A stretch of DNA of 64,000 bases from CALAED01 sp036555725 (GCA_036555725.1 DATBKU010000072.1:26406-90405), one strand, 5' to 3'. Positions 1 to 9,805 are shown, counted from the first letter of the stretch. The notes: generated by a model not told the origin, from the letters alone. Program-made: numbers and translations.

Positions 1-725
1 CAGGCCGCGTAGTCGCCGTAGCCGACCGGCGGCTCCGGCCCGTGCTGACCCGCGTAGCCGGCGAAGATGTCGCGAGTCAGCACGTCGGCCGACCAGCCGT
101 CGCCCGCGATGTGGTGCAGGGCGATCGCCAGCACGTGGTCGGTGTCCGCCAGCCGGACCAGCAGGGCTCGTGCCACCGGGCCCTGTGCCAGATCGAACGG
201 CACCGCCATGAAAGCGTCGACCGCCGCGTGGGCCGCCTCTTCGTCGACGGCATCGACGACCTCCAGCGGCAGGGTGGCCTGGTCCGCGACGACCACGAGC
301 GGGCGGCCGTCGTCGGTGGCCGGGAACCGCATGCGCAGCGCCTCGTGCCGCGCCACGACGGCGTCCAGCGCCTGCCGCAAAGCCTCGATGTCGAGCGGCC
401 CGGTCAGCCGCAGCGCCAGCGGGATCGTCAGCCTGGTGGTGCCCGGCGCGAACTGCTCCAGGAACCACAGCCGCTCCTGGGCGTACGACAGCGGCGGCGC
501 GGCGCCCTCGGGGCGGACCGGGATCGTCGCCCGCCGGGCGGTACCGGCGCGGCGGCGGAGCCGCTCGGCCAGCAGCGCCTGCTTGGCCGCCGACAGCTGC
601 CCGGCGGCCGGCGAAACGGTGGACGACGACACAGCGGACTCAGAAACGGTGGACGGCGACACGGCGGACTCAGAAACGGTGGACGGCGACACGGCGGACG
701 ACGACACGGCGGACGAGTCGGTCAT
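1..725 (-). CDS. NRPS, N-terminal part of second synthetase (condensation domain; runs off left edge)
   Basis: The reading frame opens with ATG at 725 and is open to the window edge, so only about 241 residues are visible. After a Ser-rich repeat linker (residues 4-38) come LSAAKQALLAERLR and LSYAQERLWFLEQF, the usual entry to a condensation domain. The catalytic HHxxxDG motif reads HHIAGDGWS. The start codon overlaps the stop of the upstream NRPS (ATGA), so the two synthetases are translationally coupled and this protein should carry the next module of the same assembly line. Its later A and T domains, and any thioesterase, lie outside the window. Domain type is certain; substrate and product are unknown. 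Confidence 0.9.
   Translation of the reverse strand, partial: MTDSSAVSSSAVSPSTVSESAVSPSTVSESAVSSSTVSPAAGQLSAAKQALLAERLRRRAGTARRATIPVRPEGAAPPLSYAQERLWFLEQFAPGTTRLTIPLALRLTGPLDIEALRQALDAVVARHEALRMRFPATDDGRPLVVVADQATLPLEVVDAVDEEAAHAAVDAFMAVPFDLAQGPVARALLVRLADTDHVLAIALHHIAGDGWSADVLTRDIFAGYAGQHGPEPPVGYGDYAA
612..716 (-). repeat. Seven in-frame 15-bp repeats coding a Ser-rich linker
   Basis: Residues 4-38 of the second NRPS are seven tandem pentapeptides of form [S/P/E]-S-[A/T]-V-S. At DNA level they are 15-bp units, and a 30-bp double unit is repeated nearly perfectly. They separate the start codon from the condensation domain. They may act as a flexible or docking linker, or simply be repeat expansion. 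Confidence 0.85.
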
Positions 726-3700
726 GGCGACTCCACCAGCCGGGCGGCCTCGTCCTCCGGGAGCCCGGACAGCTCCTCGACCAGCAGCTCCTCGACGGCG
801 CCGGCCAGCGCCGCGACGCTCGGATGGTCGAACACCGTGCGGATCGGCACGTCCACATCGAGGGTGGCCCGCAGCAGCGCCACCATCCGGGTGGCCAGCA
901 GCGAGTGCCCGCCGAGCGCGAAGAAGTCGTCCAGCGCCCCGATCCGGTGCTGCTCCAGCACCAGCACCTCGGCCCACACCGAGACGACGAGTTCCTCGGC
1001 GTCGGTACGGGGCGCCACGAAGACCGGGGCCGAAACCGGATCCGGCGCGGGCAGCGCCGCCACGTCGACCTTGCCCGCCACGGTGAGCGGCAGCGCGTCC
1101 AGCGTCACCCAGGTGGTGGGCACCAGGTGCGGCGGCAGGGCCGCGGCGACGTGCCGGCGCAACTCCTCGGTCGTGGCCGGGCCGGTGACGTACGCGGTGA
1201 GCGCGTCGGCCGTGGCGACCACGGCGGCCTGCCCGACGCCGGGGTGGTCGCGCAGCCGGGCCTCCACTTCGCCGGGCTCGACCCTGAAGCCGCGCACCTT
1301 CACTTGGTCGTCGAGGCGGCCGCGGAACTCCAGCACGCCGTCGCGCCGCCACCGCACCCGGTCGCCGGTGCGGTAGAGCCGGGCCCCCGGCGGGCCGTAC
1401 GGGTCCGGGACGAACCGCTCCGCGGTCAACGCGGCGCGGCCGAGATAGCCGCGCGCCAGACCGGCGCCGCCGAGGCACAGCTCCCCCTGCGTGCCCGGTG
1501 GGACCGGCCGGCCGTGTTCGTCGAGCACGTACGCGGTCGTACCGGCGAGCGGTCGGCCGATCGGCGGGCGTTCCGCCGCGTCGCGTTCGCCCAGGTCGAC
1601 CGCGGTGGCGACGATGGTCGCCTCGGTCGGCCCGTACGTGTTGACCAGCCGGACCCGATCGCCGAACCGGACCCGCCACCGCGCGACCGCGGCCGCGTGC
1701 ACCTGCTCCCCGCCCAGGATCACCAGCCGCAGCGCCTCCGGCCATGCCACGTCGCCGAGCATCTCGGTGAGCCGTTGCCAGTACGCCGTCGGCAGGTCCA
1801 GCACCGTTACGGTCCGCCCGGCCGGGGTGCGCAGCACGTCGGGCAGGCTGGTCGCGCCGTCCGGCAACAGCGTCACCGCCGCCCCGGCCGTCAGCGCGGG
1901 GTAGATCTCCTCCGCGTGCGCGTCGAAGCTGAGCGACGCGAACTGCACCACCCGGTCGCCCGGGCCGAGGTCGTAGGCCCGGCGCATCCAGCGGATCCGG
2001 TCGGCCAGGGCGCCGTGCTCGACCACCACACCCTTCGGACGGCCCGTCGACCCGGACGTGTAGATCACGTACGCGGCGTCCCGCGGCCCTACGACGGGCA
2101 GGTCTTCCGTGTCGCCCACGTCCACAACATCGACGATCAGCGTGTCGGTCGACGCCGGGAGCCGGTCCGCCAGGCCGGTGCCGGTCAGCACCACGCGCGC
2201 GCCGCTGTCGTCGATGAGGAAGGCGAGCCGCTCGTCCGGGTAGTCCGGGTCCAGCGGCAGGTAGGCGCCGCCCGCTCGCCAGATCGCCAGTAGCGCCGCC
2301 ATCGTCCCGATCGACCGGTCCAGGCACACGCCGACGACACTCCCGGCGGTGACCCCGCGCCGCCGCAGCACCGCCGCGAGGCCGGCCGCCCGCGCGTTCA
2401 GCTCCGCGTACGTGATCTGCTCGTCGCCGCAGGCGATCGCCACCAGGTCCGGGGCAGCGGCGACCGTCGTGGCGAACATCGCGGGCACCGTGGTCGGCGG
2501 GTCCGCCATGACCGGCTGCGACAGGGCGGCCAGATCGGTGTCCGTCAGCAGCGGCACCGCCGAGACGGGCCGGTCCGGGTCGGCCGCGAGGCCCTCCAGG
2601 AGCAGCCCGAACCGAACGGCGAGGGCCGCGATGGTGTCGGCCTCGAACAGCGTGGCGTCATAACCGAGGAGACAGAACAGGCCGTCGTCGTCGCGCCACG
2701 CCTCCAGGGCGAGGTCGAACTTGGCCTGGTGGGCCCCAGGGTCGATGAACTCCACGGCAAGGTCGCCCATGCGGGCGCGCGGCAGGCCCTCGCTGTGCAG
2801 GGTCAACATGGTCGGCAGCAGCGGGCTGCGGAGCGTGTCGCGGGGCAGGTTCAGCTCGGTGATCAGCCGCTCGAACGGCACGTTGTGATGGGTCAGCGCG
2901 TCGAGCACCGTACGCCGGGCCCGGCCGAGCAGCTCGCGGAACGTCGGGTCTCCGGTCAGGTCACCGCGCAGCACAAGGGTGTCGGTCAGGTATCCGATCA
3001 CCGGCTCCAGTTCGACCCGGTCCCGTACCGCCCACGGCGTGCCCACCAGCACGTCGGTCTGGCCGGTGTGCCGGGCCAGCCACGCCTGATAGGCGGCCAG
3101 CAGCGCCATGAACAGGGTCGCGCCGTCGTCTCCCGCGATCTGTTCGACGGTCGCGATGACGTCCTCGGGGATCCGGAAGGCGTGGAAGCCGCCGTTCGCG
3201 CTGTCGCGTTCGGCATCGGGGTGGTCGGCGGGCAGCTCCAGCATTGGGGGCCGGGCGAGCTGCCGCCGCCAGTAGTCCAGCGCGGCGTTTGCGGCGGCTT
3301 CTCCGGCGGGGCCGGTCTCCTGCTGCCGCTGCCACAGGACGACGTCGCCGTACCGCACCGGCAGCGGTGCGAGGCTTTCGGAGTCCCCCTCGTACAGCCA
3401 GGCCAGGTCGTCGAACAGGATGTTCAGCGACCAGCCGTCGCCGATGATGTGATGCAGCACGATGCACAGCACGTGGTCGTCGGCGGCCAGCCGCAGGAGC
3501 GTCACCCGGAGCGGCGGACCGGCGGCCAGGTCGAACGGCGCGTTCGTGCGTTCCGCGACCAACCGGCGCGCCTCGGCCTCCGCCGCGGCGCCGGCGCCGA
3601 TCACGTCGAGGTGCTCGACCGGCACCGGCTCGGCGGGATGAATCACCGCCACCGGCACGCCGTCGACATTGCCGAACGAGGTGCGCAGGCTCTCGTGCCG

Positions 3701-6700
3701 CGCCACCACGCCGTCCAGCGCCGCACCGAGTGCGTCGTGGTCCAGCGCCCCGCGCAGCCGGAGCACGTAGAACATGTTGTAGCCCGCGTCGTCCGGATAG
3801 AGCGCCTGCAGGAACCACAGCCGTTCCTGGGCGAACGACAACGGCGGGGCCATGCCGTCCGGACGGGGCACCGGCCCGGTCTCTTCGGGCTGTTCCGTGC
3901 GGACCGCGGAGATCGCCTCGACCACACCGGTGATCGTCGGGTCGTCGAAGAAGACGTCGAGCGAGATCTCGGCACCGATGCGCTCCCGGATGCGCGCGGT
4001 GATCTGCGTAATGGTGAGCGAGTGCCCGCCGAGGTCGAACAGGTCGTCCTCCAGGCCGATGTCGTCGAAGCCCAGCACCTCCTGCCAGATCTGCCGTACC
4101 TCCGCCGCGAGGCCGCCGGGCGGGGCGGCAGCACCGCCTGCTGGTTGGGTCCAGACCGGCTCGGGCAGCGCCGTGCGGTCCAGCTTGCCGTTGGGCGTGA
4201 GCGGCAGGGCCTCCAGCGCGACGAAGGCGCTCGGCACCATGATGGCCGGCAGCGTCCGCGCCAGGTAGGCGCTCAGCTCGGCGGCGTCGACCTGCACCGC
4301 GTCCTTGGCGACGACGTAGCCGACCAGGCTCGGGTCGTCCGCCTCATGCAGTTGGACGACGGCCTGGTCGACGTGCGAATGGTCGGCCAGCCGCGCCTCG
4401 ATCTCGCCGAGCTCGATGCGGTGGCCGCGGAGTTTGACCTGGTTGTCGAGCCGGCCAAGGAACTCGATCGCGCCGTCCGCCTGGTATCGGGCCCGGTCGC
4501 CGGTGCGGTAGAGGCGCGCGCCGGGCGGGCCGTACGGATCGGGCACGAACCGCTCGGCGGTCAGCGCGGGACGGCCGCGGTAGCCGCGCGCCACGCCGAA
4601 GCCGCCGATGTACAGCTCGCCCACGACCCCGGCCGGGACCGGGTTCATCCGCTCGTCGAGCAAGTACACCTGGGTGTTGGCGATCGGACGGCCGATCGTG
4701 ACGACCCCCTTGGGCCGGCCGAGCGTGCTCCAGATCGTCGTCTCCGTCGGCCCGTACACGTTGATCAGCTCACGGGCCCGGCCGCCCAGCTCCGCGGCAA
4801 GCGCCCCGGGCAGTGGCTCGCCCCCGGCCAGCGCCGTCACCTCTGGACCGGCCACGCCGCCCGGGAGCAGCAGCCGCCATCCGGACGGGGTGGCCTGCAC
4901 GTGCGTCACGCCCTCCGCCGCGACGAGGCTCGCCAGCGCGGCGGGCCGCCGCTCGGCGCCCTCCGGCGCGATCACGACCCGGCCCCCGACGACCAACGGC
5001 AGGAAAAGCTCCAGCGCGGAGATGTCGAACGACAGCGACGTCAGCGCGAGCCAGACATCGCCGGCCCCCGCCGCCAGCTGATCGCGCATGGCGAGCAGCA
5101 GGTTGGCCAGGTTGCGGTGCTCGACCTCGACGCCCTTCGGCCGTCCGGTGGACCCGGAGGTGTAGATCACGTACGCCGTCTCGACGGCGGCGGGAGGGGG
5201 CGTCGGATCGGTCTCCGGCTCGCCGGCGAAGTCGCCGTCGACCAGGATCGTACGGCCCGGCAGCACGGGCAGCCCCGGCTCAGTGAGGACGAGCCGCGGC
5301 TCGGCATCTGCCATGATCATCGCGAGCCGTTCGGCTGGGTAGGCGGGGTCCAGCGGCAGGTAGGCGGCGCCGGCCTTGAGGATGGCCAGCAGGCCGATCA
5401 GCATCGAGTCGGACGGCGCCAGGTACACCGCCACCAGCGCCCCGTGCCCGACGCCCTCGCGGCGCAGCCGGTGGGCGAGCCGGTTGGCCGCCGCGTCGAG
5501 CTCCGCATAGCTGAGTGACCTGCCTTCGTACGTCACGGCGAGCGCGTCGGGCCGGGCCCGGATCTGCTCGCCGAACAGGTCGAGCAGTGTGGTTTCCGGC
5601 GCGAAGGCCGCTCCGGTGTCGTTCCAGTCGACGAGGGTCCGCCGCCGCTCATCGACCGGCAGCAGGTCGAGGTCGCCCAGCGCGCCGTCCGGGTCGGCGG
5701 CGGCGCTCCGCAGCAGGGCCCGCAGGTGGCCGGCGAAGCCCGCGACCGTGACCCGGTCGACGGCGGCCGGGTTGAACTGCAGGCTCAGCGTGAGCGCGCC
5801 CGGCTCGTCCACGACCTGTATGTGCAGCGCGTTGCGGGCGCCCTGGTTGAACAGCATCCAGCCGACGCGGACGGCCAGGCCGGGGAAGCTCGGCTCGGCG
5901 TCGCGCCGCCGATAGCTCAGCGACACCGGAGTCAGCGCGGCGCGGGGGGTCACCCCGGCGACCGCACGCGCGAGCGGCGTCTCGCGGAACCGGTACAACT
6001 CGCGCAGCTCGGCGCGGACGGCCTGGACGAACTGCCGGAACGGCCGGCCCGGCGCCGGGCCGGTCAGGACGGGGAGCTCGTTAACGAACGGGCCGATGTG
6101 GTCGCGGGTGTCCGGCCCGCGGGTCGTCATGTCGATGGCGACCGCGACCTCGTCGTTGCCGTACCGGCGCAGGACGACGTGCAGGGCCGAGAGCAGGACC
6201 TCGAAGGTGGTCGCAGCGGCCTCCTGCGCGATGGCGCGGACGCCGTCCCGTAGCTCGTCGTCGGCGACGAACTCGATCGCGTCCCCGGCGGCGGCCAGCC
6301 GCGCCGTCCGTCCCTGACCCGGCAGCACGATCTCGACCGGCTCCGCCCACCGATGCCGCCAGAACGCCTGGGCGGCGGGCAGCCCGGCCGCGACCCGATC
6401 GTGTTCGGCCGCGGCCGCGGCGGCGAAAGACGTCGGCAATGGCGGCGGTGGTGCCCCACCGGCCACCCGCACCGCGTAGTAGGCGGCCACGTCGCGGACG
6501 AGGATGTCCTTGGACACGCCGTCGAAGACGAGGTGATGCGCGACGAACAACAACAAGTGCCGGCCGGGTGCGACAGCGGCCAGCGTGAACCTCGACAGCG
6601 GCCCCCGTTCCAGGTCGAACCCGCGGATGACCTCATGTCGTACGAACTCCTCGAGGCTCTCGGTCACCTCCTCGTACTCGACCGGCGGTTCGGTCGCGGC

Positions 6701-6949
6701 GGCGGCCAGCAGCAGCGCCCCATCGCGCTCCTCGACCACGGACGCCAGCACCCGGTGCCGGTCGATCACGTCCGTACACGCGGCCAGCAGCGCGGGCACG
6801 TCGAGCGGCCCGTCGAGCCAGATGGCAAGCGGCATGTGGTACGCCGAGCCACCGCGGCCCATGCGTTCGCTGATCCAGATGCCCTGCTGCGCGAACGACG
6901 CGCTTTCCCCGCGGAGGGCCCCGTCCGGCCCATCGAGAACCTGCGACAT
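722..6949 (-). CDS. Two-module non-ribosomal peptide synthetase (C-A-T-C-A-T)
   Basis: 2075 residues. Domains in order: C1 (about 15-440, HHLVFDG at 138-144), A1 (about 455-945, YTSGSTGRPKG near 594), T1 (LGGHSL, phosphopantetheine Ser977), C2 (about 1060-1490, HHIIGDG at 1166-1172), A2 (about 1505-1975, YTSGSTGRPKG near 1630), T2 (LGGHSL, Ser2016). All core motifs look intact. No epimerase, methyltransferase or thioesterase is present, so the chain passes to the next synthetase. Read by motif alignment, the A1 pocket is D-I-L-Q-A-A-V-I-W-K, close to published glycine codes; A2 reads D-A-E-D-V-L-T-I-V-K, which I cannot assign. A leading C domain behind an acyl ligase suggests acylation of the first residue, as in lipopeptides. 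The gene lies 24 bp after the ligase and overlaps the next NRPS start. Confidence 0.95.
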   Translation of the reverse strand: MSQVLDGPDGALRGESASFAQQGIWISERMGRGGSAYHMPLAIWLDGPLDVPALLAACTDVIDRHRVLASVVEERDGALLLAAAATEPPVEYEEVTESLEEFVRHEVIRGFDLERGPLSRFTLAAVAPGRHLLLFVAHHLVFDGVSKDILVRDVAAYYAVRVAGGAPPPPLPTSFAAAAAAEHDRVAAGLPAAQAFWRHRWAEPVEIVLPGQGRTARLAAAGDAIEFVADDELRDGVRAIAQEAAATTFEVLLSALHVVLRRYGNDEVAVAIDMTTRGPDTRDHIGPFVNELPVLTGPAPGRPFRQFVQAVRAELRELYRFRETPLARAVAGVTPRAALTPVSLSYRRRDAEPSFPGLAVRVGWMLFNQGARNALHIQVVDEPGALTLSLQFNPAAVDRVTVAGFAGHLRALLRSAAADPDGALGDLDLLPVDERRRTLVDWNDTGAAFAPETTLLDLFGEQIRARPDALAVTYEGRSLSYAELDAAANRLAHRLRREGVGHGALVAVYLAPSDSMLIGLLAILKAGAAYLPLDPAYPAERLAMIMADAEPRLVLTEPGLPVLPGRTILVDGDFAGEPETDPTPPPAAVETAYVIYTSGSTGRPKGVEVEHRNLANLLLAMRDQLAAGAGDVWLALTSLSFDISALELFLPLVVGGRVVIAPEGAERRPAALASLVAAEGVTHVQATPSGWRLLLPGGVAGPEVTALAGGEPLPGALAAELGGRARELINVYGPTETTIWSTLGRPKGVVTIGRPIANTQVYLLDERMNPVPAGVVGELYIGGFGVARGYRGRPALTAERFVPDPYGPPGARLYRTGDRARYQADGAIEFLGRLDNQVKLRGHRIELGEIEARLADHSHVDQAVVQLHEADDPSLVGYVVAKDAVQVDAAELSAYLARTLPAIMVPSAFVALEALPLTPNGKLDRTALPEPVWTQPAGGAAAPPGGLAAEVRQIWQEVLGFDDIGLEDDLFDLGGHSLTITQITARIRERIGAEISLDVFFDDPTITGVVEAISAVRTEQPEETGPVPRPDGMAPPLSFAQERLWFLQALYPDDAGYNMFYVLRLRGALDHDALGAALDGVVARHESLRTSFGNVDGVPVAVIHPAEPVPVEHLDVIGAGAAAEAEARRLVAERTNAPFDLAAGPPLRVTLLRLAADDHVLCIVLHHIIGDGWSLNILFDDLAWLYEGDSESLAPLPVRYGDVVLWQRQQETGPAGEAAANAALDYWRRQLARPPMLELPADHPDAERDSANGGFHAFRIPEDVIATVEQIAGDDGATLFMALLAAYQAWLARHTGQTDVLVGTPWAVRDRVELEPVIGYLTDTLVLRGDLTGDPTFRELLGRARRTVLDALTHHNVPFERLITELNLPRDTLRSPLLPTMLTLHSEGLPRARMGDLAVEFIDPGAHQAKFDLALEAWRDDDGLFCLLGYDATLFEADTIAALAVRFGLLLEGLAADPDRPVSAVPLLTDTDLAALSQPVMADPPTTVPAMFATTVAAAPDLVAIACGDEQITYAELNARAAGLAAVLRRRGVTAGSVVGVCLDRSIGTMAALLAIWRAGGAYLPLDPDYPDERLAFLIDDSGARVVLTGTGLADRLPASTDTLIVDVVDVGDTEDLPVVGPRDAAYVIYTSGSTGRPKGVVVEHGALADRIRWMRRAYDLGPGDRVVQFASLSFDAHAEEIYPALTAGAAVTLLPDGATSLPDVLRTPAGRTVTVLDLPTAYWQRLTEMLGDVAWPEALRLVILGGEQVHAAAVARWRVRFGDRVRLVNTYGPTEATIVATAVDLGERDAAERPPIGRPLAGTTAYVLDEHGRPVPPGTQGELCLGGAGLARGYLGRAALTAERFVPDPYGPPGARLYRTGDRVRWRRDGVLEFRGRLDDQVKVRGFRVEPGEVEARLRDHPGVGQAAVVATADALTAYVTGPATTEELRRHVAAALPPHLVPTTWVTLDALPLTVAGKVDVAALPAPDPVSAPVFVAPRTDAEELVVSVWAEVLVLEQHRIGALDDFFALGGHSLLATRMVALLRATLDVDVPIRTVFDHPSVAALAGAVEELLVEELSGLPEDEAARLVESP

Positions 6950-6973
6950 GTCGGTTTCCTGTCCTCGGTGATG

Positions 6974-8458
6974 TCAGGCGTCCGGACTTGTGAGGAGTTG
7001 GCGCATCTCGGGTTTGATCACTTTCCCGAGGTGGTTCTTCGGCAGCGCCGGAAGGAACACCAGCCGGTTGGGCAGCTCGTGCGCGGCCAGCCGGTCCAGC
7101 AGAAAGGTCCGCAGCTCGGTCGCCGAGACCGGCGAGCGCGTCACGACCCCCGCGCCGGCCACCATTCCGAGCACCGGATGCGGGAGGCCGACGACCGCGG
7201 CCTCGGCCACCGCGGGATGCTCGTACAGCGCCGCCTCGACCTGCAACGTGGACACCTTGAACGCACCGGACTTGATGACGTCGCCGTCGCGGTCGACCAG
7301 GTAGAGGTAACCGTCGTGGTCCAGGTAGCCGACGTCGCCCATGCGCACCCAGCCGTCGCGGAAGACCTGCTCGCTCAGGCGACGGTCGCGATAGTACGCG
7401 CGCGAGCCGGCCGGGGACCGCAGCCACACCTCGCCGATCTCGCCGGGCGGTACGCGCCGGCCGCCGGCATCGGCGATCATGAGGCGGCTCCCCGAGGTGG
7501 GGCGGCCGACGGACTGGGGCCGGTCCGGATCGAAGACCATGACCGTCTGCGCGGGAGCGGCCTCCGTCGAGGTGTAGTAGTTGACGATCGTCGCGTTCGG
7601 GAACGCTCCGGCCAGCCGTACGGCGACCGCGGGCGGCAGCCCGGCCGCGGTCGAGCCGAGGAGCCGCACGCTCGACAGGTCGTGCCGGTCCTGGACGCCG
7701 GCGTTGAGCAGCTCGATCGCCATGGCCGGCACGACGAACACCGTGCCGACCCGGTACGACTCGATCAGCCGGGCGAACCGGCCGGGAGTGAAGCGAGGCA
7801 GGGTCAACGCCGTGGGCCGGGTCTCGAGCGCGTTCACGAGCATGGTCTGACCGGCGTTGCTCCCGATCGGAAACGCGTGCAGGAAATGCCGCGAGTGCGC
7901 CAGCTTGCGGCGGCGCGGGCCGATCTGGCAGCCGAAGGTCAGGTTGGCGTGGCTGGCGCCGACACCCTTGGGACGCCCGGTCGTACCGGACGTGTAGAGG
8001 ATCTGGGCGAGGTCGTCGGGCCGCGGGCCACCGGCGACCGGGGCGGTGTCGCCGCCACCCAGGTCCTTGGCCGTCGCCCGCCACCGGCCCACCGCGGGCG
8101 GCTCGACGCCCTGCCCGTGGAGGATGGCCGACACCTCGCAGTCGAGCAGCATGTGCCGTACCTCCGCGGGGGCCAGCCGATCGGAGAGCGGCACGATCAC
8201 GCCGCCGACCTTGTGGACCGCGCACGTGGCGATCGCGAAGTCGGTCCAGTCGCGCTCCGCGTAGAGCAGCCCGACTCGATCGCCGCGCGAGATACCACGG
8301 CCGGCCAATTCGTGCGCTAGCGCGTTCGACCGTTGATCCCATTCGCCGAACGTGATATTTTCCGCGCCCTCGACCTGCAGCGCGAGCCGTTCCGGCGTTG
8401 TCGTGGCGCGCGCCAATAGCAATTCCGGAATGGTGAGACGATGATAACTTTCTGTCAC
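6974..8458 (-). CDS. Stand-alone acyl/aryl-AMP ligase of the NRPS operon
   Basis: 494 residues, ANL superfamily. The phosphate-binding loop is YTSGTTGRPKG. The hinge/C-domain entry is DRDGDVIKSGAFKVS and the A10 lysine lies in NHLGKVIK. The start is GTG at 8458 with GAGGTG eight bases upstream. The protein is shorter than typical fatty-acyl-AMP ligases (near 580 residues) and has no fused carrier domain. First in the operon and just ahead of an NRPS with a leading condensation domain, it probably activates the carboxylic acid starter (fatty or aromatic). Substrate and final carrier (CoA or a carrier protein elsewhere) cannot be read from sequence. A CGAAA/TTTCG palindrome lies 12 bp upstream of the start. 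Confidence 0.88.
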   Translation of the reverse strand: MTESYHRLTIPELLLARATTTPERLALQVEGAENITFGEWDQRSNALAHELAGRGISRGDRVGLLYAERDWTDFAIATCAVHKVGGVIVPLSDRLAPAEVRHMLLDCEVSAILHGQGVEPPAVGRWRATAKDLGGGDTAPVAGGPRPDDLAQILYTSGTTGRPKGVGASHANLTFGCQIGPRRRKLAHSRHFLHAFPIGSNAGQTMLVNALETRPTALTLPRFTPGRFARLIESYRVGTVFVVPAMAIELLNAGVQDRHDLSSVRLLGSTAAGLPPAVAVRLAGAFPNATIVNYYTSTEAAPAQTVMVFDPDRPQSVGRPTSGSRLMIADAGGRRVPPGEIGEVWLRSPAGSRAYYRDRRLSEQVFRDGWVRMGDVGYLDHDGYLYLVDRDGDVIKSGAFKVSTLQVEAALYEHPAVAEAAVVGLPHPVLGMVAGAGVVTRSPVSATELRTFLLDRLAAHELPNRLVFLPALPKNHLGKVIKPEMRQLLTSPDA

Positions 8459-8872
8459 CGATCACCTCGCCGAAACTTTCGACAGAGCGGGGTTGCTGCC
8501 GTCCGACGTCACGAGCGGGCCACCGTCGAAGGCTGATCATGAGCCTAGCACGAATGGTCAAGGAGGGCAGGAATACGAACGGTAGCTTGTCCGCAATACG
8601 ACATCGAGCGGGTGCCGAAAGTTTCCAGGAACGCCTTGTTAGTCAAGGTGACAATAGCGATCGCCGACCAGCATCCACCTGCTCTGATAATTGACGTTAG
8701 CAAAAGCTGGACAGTCGATAAGTTTCGCCATTCCGCATTCATTGATCGGGATATTGCCGGATCACCGGGAATACCTGACCACCTACCTGGTCGCGGCGGA
8801 CCATGACGAGACGGGTACGGACCGGCGCGGTCGATCGTTGCCGCGACTACGGCGCCATGGGAGGGTGATCGG
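8459..8872. other. Divergent intergenic region, relatively AT-rich
   Basis: A 414-bp gap between the NRPS operon and the oxidoreductase. Its middle (about 8560-8760) is visibly richer in A/T than its neighbours. It holds a clear CGAAA/TTTCG palindrome at 8470 and a degenerate one at 8615-8626. Short ORFs crossing it lack ribosome-binding sites and recognisable products. Most likely it is the promoter/regulatory region for both directions. Confidence 0.6.
8470..8482. promoter_or_regulatory. Operator-like palindrome, CCGAAACTTTCGA
   Basis: CGAAA-C-TTTCG is a perfect 5+1+5 inverted repeat ending 12 bp upstream of the ligase start codon and abutting its ribosome-binding site. The position suits a repressor site. 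The same half-site recurs upstream of the two MFS genes (11614 and 11710). Confidence 0.5.
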
Positions 8873-9805
8873 ATGTCTCAGGCGGTGCGGTTCGACGAGT
8901 ACGGCGGGATCGAGGTCCTGCGAGTCGACGAGGTGGATCGGCCGGTGCCAGGGCCTGGTCAGGTGCTCGTGCGGGTCCGGGCCGCCGGCATCAATCCGGG
9001 CGAGGCCGCCATCCGCGAAGGGCTCATGCACGAGCGCTGGCCCGCGACATTTCCCTCCGGGCAGGGCAGCGATCTTGCCGGAGTCGTGGCCGAGCCCGGC
9101 GAGGGCGTCGACGGGTTCGCGGCCGGCGACGAAGTGATCGGCTTCACCCACAATCGGGCGAGCCAGGCCGAGTACGTCGTGGTCGAGGCCGGCAACCTGG
9201 TCCGCCGTCCCCCGAACGCGCCGTGGGAACAAGCGGGCGGCTTGTTCGTGGCCGGGACGACGGCGTACGCGGCCGTACGGGCGGTGGCGCTCCAGCCCGG
9301 CGACGTGCTCGTCGTCGCGGCGGCCGCCGGCGGGGTCGGCTCCCTGGTCGTCCAGCTCGCCACCAACGCCGGCGCCATCGTGATCGGCCTGGCCGGTGAG
9401 GCCAACCACGACTGGCTGACCGCCCACGGCGCCACCCCGGTCGCGTACGGCGAGGGGGTCGCCGACCGCATCCGCGCGGTCACCGGCCACGTCGACGCCT
9501 TCATCGACACCTTCGGCGCCGACTATGTCGAGCTGGCCCTGGACCTCGGCGTCCAGCCGGACCGCATCGACACCATCGCCAACTTCGCGGCCGGACCGAA
9601 GTACGGCGTCAAGACCGAGGGCACCGCCGCCGCGGCCAACGCCGACGTCCTCGGTGAGCTCGCCGGCCTGATCGGCGCCGGCCGCCTCGAGGTCCCCATC
9701 GCCGCCGCCTACCCACTGGCCCAGGTCCGCGACGCGTACCGCGAGCTCGAACGACGACACACCCGCGGCAAGATCGTCCTGATTCCCTGGGAGGGTGCCG
9801 AATAA
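8873..9805 (+). CDS. Zinc-type alcohol dehydrogenase-like / NADPH:quinone oxidoreductase
   Basis: 310 residues, medium-chain dehydrogenase/reductase. The N-terminal GroES-like half contains GPGQVLVRVRAAGINPGE. The Rossmann half carries AAAGGVGSLVVQLA, the NADP-binding loop of the quinone-oxidoreductase branch. Zinc ligand cysteines are absent, as expected for that branch. ATG at 8873 follows GGAGGG. It is divergent from the NRPS operon. It could tailor the peptide or be a general redox enzyme; nothing here decides. Confidence 0.85.
   Translation: MSQAVRFDEYGGIEVLRVDEVDRPVPGPGQVLVRVRAAGINPGEAAIREGLMHERWPATFPSGQGSDLAGVVAEPGEGVDGFAAGDEVIGFTHNRASQAEYVVVEAGNLVRRPPNAPWEQAGGLFVAGTTAYAAVRAVALQPGDVLVVAAAAGGVGSLVVQLATNAGAIVIGLAGEANHDWLTAHGATPVAYGEGVADRIRAVTGHVDAFIDTFGADYVELALDLGVQPDRIDTIANFAAGPKYGVKTEGTAAAANADVLGELAGLIGAGRLEVPIAAAYPLAQVRDAYRELERRHTRGKIVLIPWEGAE

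Noticed and set aside
2729..5518. 929-codon open frame on the plus strand inside the NRPS
   Set aside because: Antisense shadow of the NRPS A/T/C domains; composition is GC-frame artefact with no domain or start signal.
8691..8720. TTGACG followed 17-18 bp later by TCGATA as a promoter
   Set aside because: The -10 match is poor and the distance to either gene gives no support.
8545..8742. 65-codon minus-strand ORF in the divergent gap
   Set aside because: No ribosome-binding site, no recognisable family, and it lies in AT-richer regulatory DNA.
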